Source of the DNA: Planctomycetota bacterium
Lineage (GTDB): Bacteria > Planctomycetota > Planctomycetia > Planctomycetales > Planctomycetaceae
Direction of reading: 5' to 3'
Assembly: GCA_029977045.1 (NCBI GenBank)
Contig: JAPOLP010000201.1
Location: forward strand, 1 to 8,609
Length of the DNA: 8,609 bases
A program made the translations under genes and the position numbers. Positions 1-6,714 of this stretch are shown here, one piece after another. The notes below the pieces were generated by a model. It saw nothing but the letters and a program-made list of their open reading frames with translations. It searched no databases and was not told the DNA's origin. Each line of letters opens with the position of its first letter. Positions within the stretch are counted from its first letter, which is position 1.

Positions 1-533
1 CGGTCTCGCGTCGACGGATCAAGATTGCCGGTTGGTTCGTCAGCGAGCAGTAGTCTCGGTCGGGTGACGAGTGCCCGACCGATCGCAACTCGCTGCCGCT
101 CACCGTGCGACAGCCGGTCAATGGGACGATCGGCAAGCAGAGCCAGACCGAGCGACTCACGCAGGCGGTCGCACTCGGCGCGAGCCTCGCTGGTCAGCGG
201 CAGTGCCGGATTGATGCAGAACGGAAGTTGAATGTTTTCGCGAACGCTCAGGTAGTCGAGCAGCTCGAACTCCTGGAACACCTGGCCGACGTTCTTCAGT
301 CGGAACGCGCGGCGGTCAGCATCGGAAAGCGACGACAGTTCGCAGCCGGCGACGGCCACCGTTCCTGAGCCGGCAGCCAGAATTCCCGAGAGCAGATTCA
401 GGAGTGTTGTCTTGCCGCAGCCGCTTGGTCCGGCCAGGGCGACTGTTTCTCCCGCAGCAATCCGCAGCGACGGGACCGACAGGCCGAAACCGTCGTCCTC
501 GTACCGGAACTGCACATTCGAAAGCTCGATCAT
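1..533 (-). CDS. ABC transporter ATP-binding protein, LolD/MacB-like (partial, C-terminus beyond window)
   Basis: This is the ATPase subunit of an ABC transporter; it would drive a membrane permease, probably of the FtsX/MacB type, from the cytoplasmic face. The reading frame is open from the ATG at 533-531 to the left edge, giving 177 codons. Visible motifs in order: an MIELSNVQFRY start typical of the family, Walker A GPSGCGKTT (residues 35-43), Q-loop Gln87 in QVFQEF, signature LSHGERQR (141-148), Walker B LLLADE with catalytic Glu166, and the D-loop NLD (170-172). The ADEPTGNLD string and the QVFQEFELLDYLSVRENIQLP-like stretch are typical of the LolD/MacB/FtsE group. The H-loop and C-terminus are missing because of the window edge. 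No strong ribosome binding site precedes the ATG; a GTG seven codons upstream (554-552) is a less likely start. It is divergent from the metallo-beta-lactamase gene across about 110 bases. The substrate cannot be read from this fragment. Confidence 0.93.
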   Translation of the reverse strand, partial: MIELSNVQFRYEDDGFGLSVPSLRIAAGETVALAGPSGCGKTTLLNLLSGILAAGSGTVAVAGCELSSLSDADRRAFRLKNVGQVFQEFELLDYLSVRENIQLPFCINPALPLTSEARAECDRLRESLGLALLADRPIDRLSHGERQRVAIGRALVTRPRLLLADEPTGNLDPSTRD

Positions 534-557
534 TACGCCGCCAGTTCTGTCCACTCT

Positions 558-595
558 GATCCGCTGCGGGAAACGAGACGGATCGATTCGCAGCG
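558..595. promoter_or_regulatory. Overlapping inverted repeats in the divergent spacer
   Basis: The 109-base spacer between the divergent ABC ATPase and metallo-beta-lactamase genes must hold the promoters for both. Two exact inverted repeats interlock here. GATCCG (558-563) pairs with CGGATC (579-584), and CGCTGCG (562-568) pairs with CGCAGCG (589-595). The arms share bases 562-563 and alternate in order, so both cannot form fully at once. This could be an operator region or two alternative RNA structures, or chance in GC-rich DNA. I see no convincing -35/-10 pair in the spacer. Confidence 0.2.
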
Positions 596-642
596 TGTAA
601 GCTTGCTGCCGCCAGTGTGGATTCTCAAGCAGGGGAAACCAG

Positions 643-2553
643 ATGCGATTGATTTTCGTTGTCCGTGCCTTCGTCGCGGTTGCTCTCGTCCTGTCAGTCG
701 GTGTGCGTTCGACGCTGGCGGAAAAGCTGCAGCCGCATGTCGAGTTTGAATCGGGACCGGTGAACAGCGTCCTGATCGACGCCGACGGTCAGCAGGTTGC
801 CGTCTACTCAAAGCCGCAGTCTTCCGCTGCCCGACCCGCCGCCGTCCTGCTGACGCACCATCGGCGCGACGTCGTGACGGCTGCCCAGTCAGCGATCGCC
901 GCCGGCGCGAAGGTGTATGGTCCGGCAGCCGAAGAAGCTCTGCTCGCCAGCCCCGAAGCGTTCTGGGATGAGTTCTGGACGAAACGTTTTCACGACTACG
1001 CGCAGCAGTCGACGAAGGTCCTGACCAGGAAGATCGAAGGCCTGAAGTCTGTCGGAGCTGACTCGACGATCGAGTTCCCGGGCCTGTCGCTGAAGACGGT
1101 CAGCACGCCGGGATTCACTCGCGGCGCGGTGTCGTACGTCGGAGAGATCGACGGTTCGACGGTCGCGTTTACCGGAGATCTGATCTACGGCGACGGGCAG
1201 CTCTTCGATCTTTACAGCTTTCAGGACGCGATTCCCGAGGCGAAGATCGGCGGCTACCACGGGCACGCGTCGCGCCTGGCCGATCTTGTGAAGAGCCTTC
1301 GCAAAGTAGCAGAGCTGAAGCCGGACCTCATTATCCCGGCGCGCGGGCCTGTGATCAGGAATCCGTCTGAAGCGATCGCGAAGCTGATCGGTCGCGTCGA
1401 GGCTTACTACCGTAACTACCTCTCAACGAACGCGCTGAACTGGTACTTCAAGGAAGAGCGGATGACGATCAAGGGGCGTCGCGTTCTGGGCGAGGACGCC
1501 GACGTCAAGCTGATGCCGTACTCGCTCTACCAGGACACGCCGGACTGGATCTGGCAGAACTCGACCAGCCGGATGCTGATTTCGGACGACGGCCACGGCT
1601 TCCTGCTGGACTGCGGCGTGCAGCGAGTCATCGACGGCATCAAGGACCTGATGAAGAGCGGACTGATCAAGCAGGTCGACGGCATCTTCGTCACGCATTA
1701 CCACGACGATCACACCAACATGGTCCAGGCGGCGGCTGAGGAATTCGGCTGCCCGATCTACTCGACCGTCGAGTACGAAGACATTCTGGAAAACCCAGGT
1801 GCGTACCACATGCCGGCGACGACTCACGCGGCGATGAAGGACGTGACGGGTCTCAAGAGCGGCCACCGCATGAAGTGGAAGGAGTTCGAGCTGGAGTTTC
1901 AGTTCTACCCTGGCCAGGCACTCTATCACGGTGCCCTGCTGGTCCGCAGAAACGGCGGCACGCCGGTCTACTTTGTGGGCGATGCGTTTTCTCCGTCAGG
2001 CATGGACGACTACTGCCTGCTGAATCGCAACCTGCTGCACGACGACACGGGGTATCCGTTCTGCCTGAAGCAGATTCGCGGCCTGGGAAGCGACTACTGG
2101 CTGATCAACGAACACATTCCGCACGTGTTCCGCTTCTCGGAGAAGGAACTCGACTACCTGGAAACGAACCTGCGAAAACGCCGCGAGATTCTCGACGAAC
2201 TGCTTCCCTGGGATGACATCAACTACGGCATCGACGAGCAGTGGGCGTCGTTCTATCCGCGAGGCACAACCGCGAAGATCGGCGAGCGAGTGCAGTTCGA
2301 GGTCCGCATTCTGAACCACTCGCCGGTGACGCGGACGTTCAAGGTCAGTCCGCGAAACAGCCCCGGCCTGACTGACGTGAGCGGTCCGGTTGAGATCACG
2401 ATCGAATCGCGAAAGTCGGCAGCGATCCCCGTCACGGCGGTCATCGGGAAGTCGGTCGGTCTGCCGGCAACGCTGGCGATCACGGCGGACGTCGAATCGG
2501 ACGGGATGCGGTTCCTGAGCTGGGCCGATGCCGTCATCCGTGTTGAAGAATAA
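643..2553 (+). CDS. Secreted protein with two metallo-beta-lactamase domains, the first degenerate
   Basis: This is a predicted exported metallo-hydrolase of unknown substrate, 636 residues. A signal peptide spans residues 1-26, with a hydrophobic stretch at 5-20 and a likely signal peptidase I site after STLA. Domain 1 (about 35-250) has the metallo-beta-lactamase layout with ruined ligands: the HxHxDH motif reads HHRRDV (72-77), TPGHT reads TPGFT (Phe158) and PGHGP reads PARGP (Arg234); only His72, Asp76 and Asp178 remain. Domain 2 (about 290-535) is intact: THYHDDH (351-357), probable ligand His429, Asp447 in VGDAF, and His491 or His494. Residues 541-636 are beta-rich and look like an Ig/NEW3-type domain. 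The ATG at 643 has AGGGGA six bases upstream and gives a clean signal peptide, so this start is well supported. The next gene overlaps or nearly abuts its end, implying an operon. It is divergent from an ABC ATPase gene. The fold call is secure; the substrate is not known. Confidence 0.9.
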   Translation: MRLIFVVRAFVAVALVLSVGVRSTLAEKLQPHVEFESGPVNSVLIDADGQQVAVYSKPQSSAARPAAVLLTHHRRDVVTAAQSAIAAGAKVYGPAAEEALLASPEAFWDEFWTKRFHDYAQQSTKVLTRKIEGLKSVGADSTIEFPGLSLKTVSTPGFTRGAVSYVGEIDGSTVAFTGDLIYGDGQLFDLYSFQDAIPEAKIGGYHGHASRLADLVKSLRKVAELKPDLIIPARGPVIRNPSEAIAKLIGRVEAYYRNYLSTNALNWYFKEERMTIKGRRVLGEDADVKLMPYSLYQDTPDWIWQNSTSRMLISDDGHGFLLDCGVQRVIDGIKDLMKSGLIKQVDGIFVTHYHDDHTNMVQAAAEEFGCPIYSTVEYEDILENPGAYHMPATTHAAMKDVTGLKSGHRMKWKEFELEFQFYPGQALYHGALLVRRNGGTPVYFVGDAFSPSGMDDYCLLNRNLLHDDTGYPFCLKQIRGLGSDYWLINEHIPHVFRFSEKELDYLETNLRKRREILDELLPWDDINYGIDEQWASFYPRGTTAKIGERVQFEVRILNHSPVTRTFKVSPRNSPGLTDVSGPVEITIESRKSAAIPVTAVIGKSVGLPATLAITADVESDGMRFLSWADAVIRVEE

Positions 2554-4204
2554 GGCCCTCGCCGTGGTTTCTCGCGAATCAGAGAGAGCCGTTTCAGTCG
2601 CCTGGGCTCGCTGCTGGCTGGCGGCGAGCATCCTGCTCTTTGCGGCTGGCGCGGCCCTCGGGCATCCGATTTCGCTGACGGAAGCCACTGTCGACGTGCA
2701 GCGTGACTGCGTCGACGTGAGCGTTGAGGTTCTGGTGGAAGACCTCGTGCTGTACGGCCCCGTCGCGGCCAGCGGCGAGGGTGTCTATCCCGCGGTCGAG
2801 TTGCGGGAAGCGGCTCAACGGCACTCGAAGTTCGTGCTGGACGGGTTGCGGTTGTTAAACGCTGACGGCGGAAAACTTGCTGGTCAGCTCGTCGCTGTCG
2901 ATCACTCGAAGATCACAGACGACGGCGTCGTCGAGGCCGACGTGAAGCAAGTGTCCGTCACGTACTCACTGAAGTTTCCGGTGGATGAGCCTCTGTCGTT
3001 TCTCACCGTGTCGCAGCGGTTCGGCGGGGAGAAGGCGATTCTTCCCGCAATGATGGACTGCCAGGTTCGGCAGACGGGAGTGGTGCTCGATTTGCCGCAG
3101 CCACTGATGATCGGGCAGACGCTGACAACGGGGTTCGACTGGAGCAAGCCGCCGACGCCGCCGAAGAACTGGCGCGAACTTCAGGAGCTGCGGCGCGAGC
3201 GCCTGAAGCAGCAACTGGGCATCGCCAGCTACAGCGGACTCTACTCGTTCCTGTACATCACGCCCGGCGAAGTGCGGCACGAGATCCTGATTCCGCTGCT
3301 GACTCTGGAAGAGTGGCTGCCGATCGAACGGGCCGATCACAACGTGCTCACCGTCGACGAACAGCAGCGGTTGACGAATGCCATCGGGAAGTTCTTCGCG
3401 GCACTGCCTCCTGTCGTGATCAACGGTGGCGAGGTGTCAGCCGTCACGTCGCGAGTGAGCTTCTTCGGACTCGATATTCGCGACTTCGCACTCAACGCGG
3501 AGCCGCGTCCGGTGAGCATGGCTCAGGGCCGAGTGGGGATCATCCTGACGTACGCCTGCGATGATGTGCCGCAGACCGTTAAGGCTCGCTGGGAGACGTT
3601 CAGCCAATACGCCCCGTTTCTGAAGTCGGTCGTTTACGAGTTCGACGAGGCACCCACCGAGCACTTCTTCCGGCCTGATTCTCCGGAGTTCCAGTGGACG
3701 CGATCCGAGTCGATTGAGGTCGCTCGTCGGACAGTCTCGCCGGTCAAAGTCGAAGGCGCCGTCACGAATCGCAACGCAGGCGACGTCGCGGGCCGGCTGA
3801 TCGCCGGCATCTATGACGCCTTTGGCCTGCAGGGTGAGGAAGAAACGTACGACGCGCTGGCAACGTCGGTCGACGGACCGTTCCTGCGAACGCTCTATCT
3901 CCAGATTCGCAGATCACTGCTGATGGCCGAGCAGGGAGGATCGAAGTCACGCGTGTTGAGCGTCACGCCCGTCAGTACGCGGATGCTCGGCGAGGTAACC
4001 GCCACGGGCTTTGACGTGCAGCACCGCTGGCGAATTGTCGGTTCCGTCGAACACTGGGGCCACATCCACACGCGCGAGAACGAGTTCGACGCGACACTGA
4101 GCATCCAGCAGGTCGACGGTGCCTGGAAACTCAAAGACGTCCGCTTCACGAGCCAGAAACGAGTTCGCTTCGAGACGCGTCTGCGCGGCCAGACGGAGCA
4201 GTAG
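2528..4204 (+). CDS. Large exported protein of unknown function with NTF2-like C-terminal region
   Basis: I do not recognise this 558-residue protein. It has an N-terminal export signal: a hydrophobic run at residues 29-44 ending AAGAALG before HPIS (46-49). No other membrane segment is visible, so it is probably periplasmic or secreted. Residues 48-160 are beta-rich. A charged, likely helical stretch lies at 214-229, after a PPTPPKNW linker. Residues about 410-550 have alternating helix and strand ending in a DATLSIQQVDGAWKLKDVRF pattern (520-539), which resembles NTF2/SnoaL-like domains; this is inference from pattern only. The ATG at 2528 overlaps the upstream stop by 26 bases and lacks a good ribosome binding site. 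A GTG at 2564, with AAGG eight bases before it and a shorter signal n-region, is a credible alternative start lying just after the upstream stop. It is almost certainly co-transcribed with the metallo-beta-lactamase gene. The 55 bases after its stop, before the convergent neighbour, hold no clear terminator. Confidence 0.8.
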   Translation: MPSSVLKNKALAVVSRESERAVSVAWARCWLAASILLFAAGAALGHPISLTEATVDVQRDCVDVSVEVLVEDLVLYGPVAASGEGVYPAVELREAAQRHSKFVLDGLRLLNADGGKLAGQLVAVDHSKITDDGVVEADVKQVSVTYSLKFPVDEPLSFLTVSQRFGGEKAILPAMMDCQVRQTGVVLDLPQPLMIGQTLTTGFDWSKPPTPPKNWRELQELRRERLKQQLGIASYSGLYSFLYITPGEVRHEILIPLLTLEEWLPIERADHNVLTVDEQQRLTNAIGKFFAALPPVVINGGEVSAVTSRVSFFGLDIRDFALNAEPRPVSMAQGRVGIILTYACDDVPQTVKARWETFSQYAPFLKSVVYEFDEAPTEHFFRPDSPEFQWTRSESIEVARRTVSPVKVEGAVTNRNAGDVAGRLIAGIYDAFGLQGEEETYDALATSVDGPFLRTLYLQIRRSLLMAEQGGSKSRVLSVTPVSTRMLGEVTATGFDVQHRWRIVGSVEHWGHIHTRENEFDATLSIQQVDGAWKLKDVRFTSQKRVRFETRLRGQTEQ

Positions 4205-4259
4205 GCAACGTCTTGCTCGTCGTCTCGCGACGCCGTCGCTCGGTCTCCGCTACCGGTGT

Positions 4260-5357
4260 TCAAGGTTGGAACGAGTAGCGTTCGAGCTTCTCGACGTCAC
4301 ACTCGATGCCCAGGCCGGGCGAGGTTGGGACTCGCATCCGGCCATTCTCGATCGGGATCATCTCAGTAATCACGTCGTCGACGAGGCCGTAATACGTGCA
4401 GTCGTTGGCCAGCGAGTACGACGGGCAGGACGCAGCGACGTGCAGCATGGCGGCGGTCTTCGGGCCGAGGTCGTGGCCGCAGTGCATGATGCACGGGATG
4501 TTGGCGGCCTCGCACAGCGTGCCGATCTTCACGCAGGGAAGAATGCCGCCCGCAATGTGCGTGTCCGGCAGGATGTGTGACGCCGCGTCCTCGCGCAGGA
4601 TCTGCATCACCGAGTCCGGCTCGACAACGCTCTCGTTGAGCGCGATCGGGATCGTCGTTTGCTCGCGCAGCCAGCGCGCGTCGGCGAGTGGTTCGGCCAT
4701 GATCGGCTGCTCGAAGTACTGCAGGTCGAACTGTTCGAGCCGTTTCGCCAGGTCGGTCGCTTCCTGCGGCGAGTATGCCCGGTTGGGATCGACGCGGATC
4801 TGTAGCTTGTCACCGACGGCGTCGCGGATGCCGCGGACCATCTCGAAGTCCTCGTCGGCGTCCGAGCCGGCTTTCGTCTTGATCGTGCTGTAACCCTGCT
4901 CGACGTACAGCGACGCGATCTCGCCCGAGCGTTCGTACGATTGGATGCCCATGCAGGCAGCGAGTTCGATCTCCTCGCGAATGATCCCGCCCAGCAGCAC
5001 GGCAACCGGCTGGCCGGCAGCCTTGCCCGCGATGTCCCAGCACGCCATCTCGACGCCGCACTTCACCCGCAGCCGCAGCAAGCTGTTGCCGTCGCGAGGA
5101 TAGTCGCGATGCAGCGCCGCGATGTTCTGCGGATCGCGACCGAGCATCCATTCGGCATCGCGTCGCAGTTGCGCGTAGTCGAGGTCCGGCAGGAAGTTGA
5201 CGTTGTACTCGCCCCAGCCTTCGAGCCCCTCGTCCGTCTGCAGCCGGATCATCCCCTTCGACGTCGTCGAACTCGTCCGAATATGCGACCGGTACGGAGC
5301 AATCGGATCCTTCTGCGGAACTTCCACGAACCACGTCGTAACGCTGGTAACTCGCAT
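4260..5357 (-). CDS. Mandelate racemase/muconate lactonizing enzyme family protein (sugar-acid dehydratase or epimerase type)
   Basis: An enolase-superfamily enzyme of 365 residues, the usual length, expected to abstract the proton next to a carboxylate in a Mg2+-dependent reaction in the cytoplasm. The N-terminal capping domain is about 1-125 and the barrel follows. Visible active-site residues: the KxK pair Lys160/Lys162 (TIKTKAG), metal ligands Asp190 (VDPN), Glu216 (FEQP) and Glu242 (NES), then the His/Asp dyad Asp265 (LPDTH) and His292 (MHCGH). The spacings Glu216-Glu242-Asp265-His292 (26, 23, 27) equal those of mandelate racemase (E221, E247, D270, H297), placing it in the mandelate racemase subgroup. 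Glu317 of that enzyme has no clear equivalent; Asn318/Asp319 lie nearby. The start is the ATG at 5357-5355, with an AGAGGCAGG stretch just upstream. The frame stays open to 5426, but that extension runs into a repeat and is not protein-like. The lyase gene lies upstream on the same strand, suggesting a shared sugar-acid pathway. Substrate unknown. Confidence 0.92.
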   Translation of the reverse strand: MRVTSVTTWFVEVPQKDPIAPYRSHIRTSSTTSKGMIRLQTDEGLEGWGEYNVNFLPDLDYAQLRRDAEWMLGRDPQNIAALHRDYPRDGNSLLRLRVKCGVEMACWDIAGKAAGQPVAVLLGGIIREEIELAACMGIQSYERSGEIASLYVEQGYSTIKTKAGSDADEDFEMVRGIRDAVGDKLQIRVDPNRAYSPQEATDLAKRLEQFDLQYFEQPIMAEPLADARWLREQTTIPIALNESVVEPDSVMQILREDAASHILPDTHIAGGILPCVKIGTLCEAANIPCIMHCGHDLGPKTAAMLHVAASCPSYSLANDCTYYGLVDDVITEMIPIENGRMRVPTSPGLGIECDVEKLERYSFQP

Positions 5358-5395
5358 GGCGACCTGCCTCTGATTCAGCGGGCCTCGAAACGGGC

Positions 5396-5564
5396 TCGAT
5401 AAAGTAGCGGAGCGGCGCAAGCCCAATGGCTTCCGAGTTCGGGCCAGTTAGCCGGCACGCGTTAGCGTCCGGTTCTCAAGCACCCGGAAAACCGCGAGCT
5501 AACGCTCGGCGGCTGATAACAACTCAGAGAACATTGGGCTTGCGCCGTGCCGCTACCTTTTCGA
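5396..5564. repeat. Nested inverted-repeat element with GTAG ends, about 170 bases
   Basis: The core outer arms are 5404-5428 and 5532-5556, matching 23 of 25 as an inverted repeat and beginning GTAG and ending CTAC; weaker pairing continues to 5396 and 5564. Inside lies a second, poorer inverted repeat at about 5448-5473 and 5490-5520, sharing GCGTTAGC and GGTT/AACC blocks. Each outer arm also has its own small hairpin, GGC-GCAA-GCC (5414-5423 on the left). The element fills most of the spacer between the lyase and the enolase-superfamily gene and contains no gene of its own. It looks like a MITE or a cluster of REP-type palindromes. No target-site duplication is obvious. Confidence 0.72.
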
Positions 5565-5579
5565 TTCGACCGCCAAATC

Positions 5580-6515
5580 TCAGGCCTCGGTGAGAACGGC
5601 GTCGCTGGCTGCTGTTGAGCCGGCAAACACGGGGTTCGATCGCAGCTCTTCCAGCAGCGCACTTTTCTGTGGCAGCGTCAGGTTCGTCAATGGAGCACGG
5701 ACGGGGCCGCAGTCGACGCCGACGAGATTCATCGCGGCTTTTGCGGCGGGTGCGAACGAGTACCGCTGCATGGTGCGGATCAGCTGCACGCTTTCGAGCT
5801 GCTTGCGGCGGGCGGTGGCAATGTCGCCGGCCTCGAACGCGTCGATCATCGACAGGACGTGCTGAGCACAGAAGTTATAGGTCGTGCCGACCGCTCCGTC
5901 GCAGCCGAACAGCACACCCGCGAGCAGGATCTCGTCGCAGCCGAACATGATGTCGAAGCGGCCGTCCTGCAGAGCCAGGCACTCCTGCAGCTCGACCAGA
6001 TCCGGGTTTGTGAACTTCAGGCCTTTCAGGTTCGTAATCCGGTCGGCGGCTTTGCTCAGGAACTCGGACATCGACAGCCGGACGTTGGTCAGCACCGGGA
6101 TGTCGTACAGATAAAACGGCAGGTCCTGAGCCGCCGCCGCGACGGGCACGCAGCACTCGATGAGATCGTTGACGCTGGCCGGCTTCAGAAAGCTGGGCGC
6201 GAGCGTTGCGACGGCATCGGCACCTTCCCGCTGAGCGTGCGCGGCCATCGTGACGGCATCGGCGACGCAGTTCTGGCCGACCTGAACGATGACCCGCAGC
6301 TCGGTCGACCGAGTCACATCCAGCCACCGCTGCGCCAAATCCAGCCGCTCCTGCAGCGTGAGCGACATGCTCTCCCCCGTCGTCCCCGAAACGAAGACGC
6401 CGGAAACTCCATCGCGAATCAGCCGCTCAGCCTGACGCTCGACGACGTCAAGATTCAGATCCCCCGAAGCAGTAAACGGAGCGTGCGGCGGTGCGTAAAG
6501 CTGGAAGCTGGTCAT
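5580..6515 (-). CDS. nanA: N-acetylneuraminate lyase-like aldolase (dihydrodipicolinate synthase family)
   Basis: A class I aldolase of 311 residues, normal for the family, forming one (beta/alpha)8 barrel in the cytoplasm. The reaction is probably cleavage of a 2-keto-3-deoxy acid, possibly sialic acid, to pyruvate plus an aldehyde or amino sugar. Visible motifs: GTTGE (44-48), which binds the pyruvate carboxylate; Tyr137 in YDIP; Schiff-base Lys167 in GLKFTN, with Thr169; GCDE (192-195), equivalent to the Asp191-Glu192 pair of E. coli NanA that contacts the sugar tail; and GAVGTTYN (207-214), equivalent to NanA GSTYN. These favour N-acetylneuraminate lyase over DapA, but keto-deoxy-gluconate type aldolases cannot be excluded, so the symbol is provisional. 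The start chosen is the ATG at 6515-6513, where family similarity begins. The frame is open back to 6650 but that extension is the inverted repeat. Ribosome binding is weak. The enolase-superfamily gene lies 222 bases downstream on the same strand. Confidence 0.87.
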   Translation of the reverse strand: MTSFQLYAPPHAPFTASGDLNLDVVERQAERLIRDGVSGVFVSGTTGESMSLTLQERLDLAQRWLDVTRSTELRVIVQVGQNCVADAVTMAAHAQREGADAVATLAPSFLKPASVNDLIECCVPVAAAAQDLPFYLYDIPVLTNVRLSMSEFLSKAADRITNLKGLKFTNPDLVELQECLALQDGRFDIMFGCDEILLAGVLFGCDGAVGTTYNFCAQHVLSMIDAFEAGDIATARRKQLESVQLIRTMQRYSFAPAAKAAMNLVGVDCGPVRAPLTNLTLPQKSALLEELRSNPVFAGSTAASDAVLTEA

Positions 6516-6552
6516 AGCGAGGCTCGTCAGATTGCGGACGGTGAAAACGAAC

Positions 6553-6634
6553 GTAGGCCGGACCAGGCGGAGCGCCGTTCCGGCAGCGATCATTGAACGA
6601 ATGCCGGAACGGCGCTCCGCCTGATCCGGCCTAC
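6553..6634. repeat. Pair of inverted REP-like palindromes (BIME-like), GTAG-headed
   Basis: Two 33-base arms, 6553-6585 and 6602-6634, are inverted copies matching at 32 of 33 positions, with a 16-base spacer. Each arm begins GTAG (read inwards) and then folds alone. In the left arm GCCGGA (6557-6562) pairs with TCCGGC (6579-6584), a small internal loop follows, and GGCG (6566-6569) pairs with CGCC (6573-6576) around a GAG loop. GTAG followed by a GC-rich hairpin with an internal loop is the known layout of REP sequences recognised by RAYT (REP-associated tyrosine transposase) proteins. It sits between the small membrane protein gene and the lyase gene. It may also stabilise or end transcripts coming from the right. 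Confidence 0.85.
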
Positions 6635-6643
6635 CGAAACTAC

Positions 6644-6705
6644 CCGGCAACGGTCGGAATTGCGCGTTCGGCGTCGCTGCAGCAGCGCGAATCCGTTGAA
6701 CCCGG
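6644..6705 (-). terminator. Imperfect hairpin just after the small membrane protein gene
   Basis: An extended imperfect inverted repeat starts about ten bases beyond the stop codon of the small minus-strand gene. CAACGG (6648-6653) pairs with CCGTTG (6693-6698), ATT (6659-6661) with AAT (6690-6692), and CGCG (6663-6666) with CGCG (6686-6689). There is no T-run after it on the minus strand, so it is not a classical intrinsic terminator. It could be a transcript-end structure or an eroded repeat. Confidence 0.25.
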
Positions 6706-6714
6706 TCGGCAGAA

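Noticed and set aside
533..811. Minus-strand 92-codon frame ending in TAATG against the ABC ATPase start, as if translationally coupled
   Set aside because: It overlaps the well-supported signal peptide region of the plus-strand metallo-beta-lactamase gene, is rich in Arg/Pro/Ser as expected of an antisense shadow, and shows no domain or signal.
1996..2688. Minus-strand 230-codon open frame
   Set aside because: Antisense to the second half of the metallo-beta-lactamase gene and the start of the next gene; no recognisable motif or ribosome binding site.
4205..4259. Possible bidirectional terminator between the convergent genes
   Set aside because: Only a four-base stem (GTCG/CGAC) is visible and there is no T-run on either strand.
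5358..5426. N-terminal extension of the enolase-superfamily protein by 23 residues
   Set aside because: The extension runs into the inverted repeat and is not family-like, while the ATG at 5357 has a good upstream purine-rich site.
5859..6596. Plus-strand 245-codon open frame
   Set aside because: Antisense to the lyase gene and running into the REP pair; composition is typical of a shadow frame.
6516..6650. N-terminal extension of the lyase by 45 residues
   Set aside because: It is mostly translated REP sequence; the family similarity begins at the ATG at 6515.
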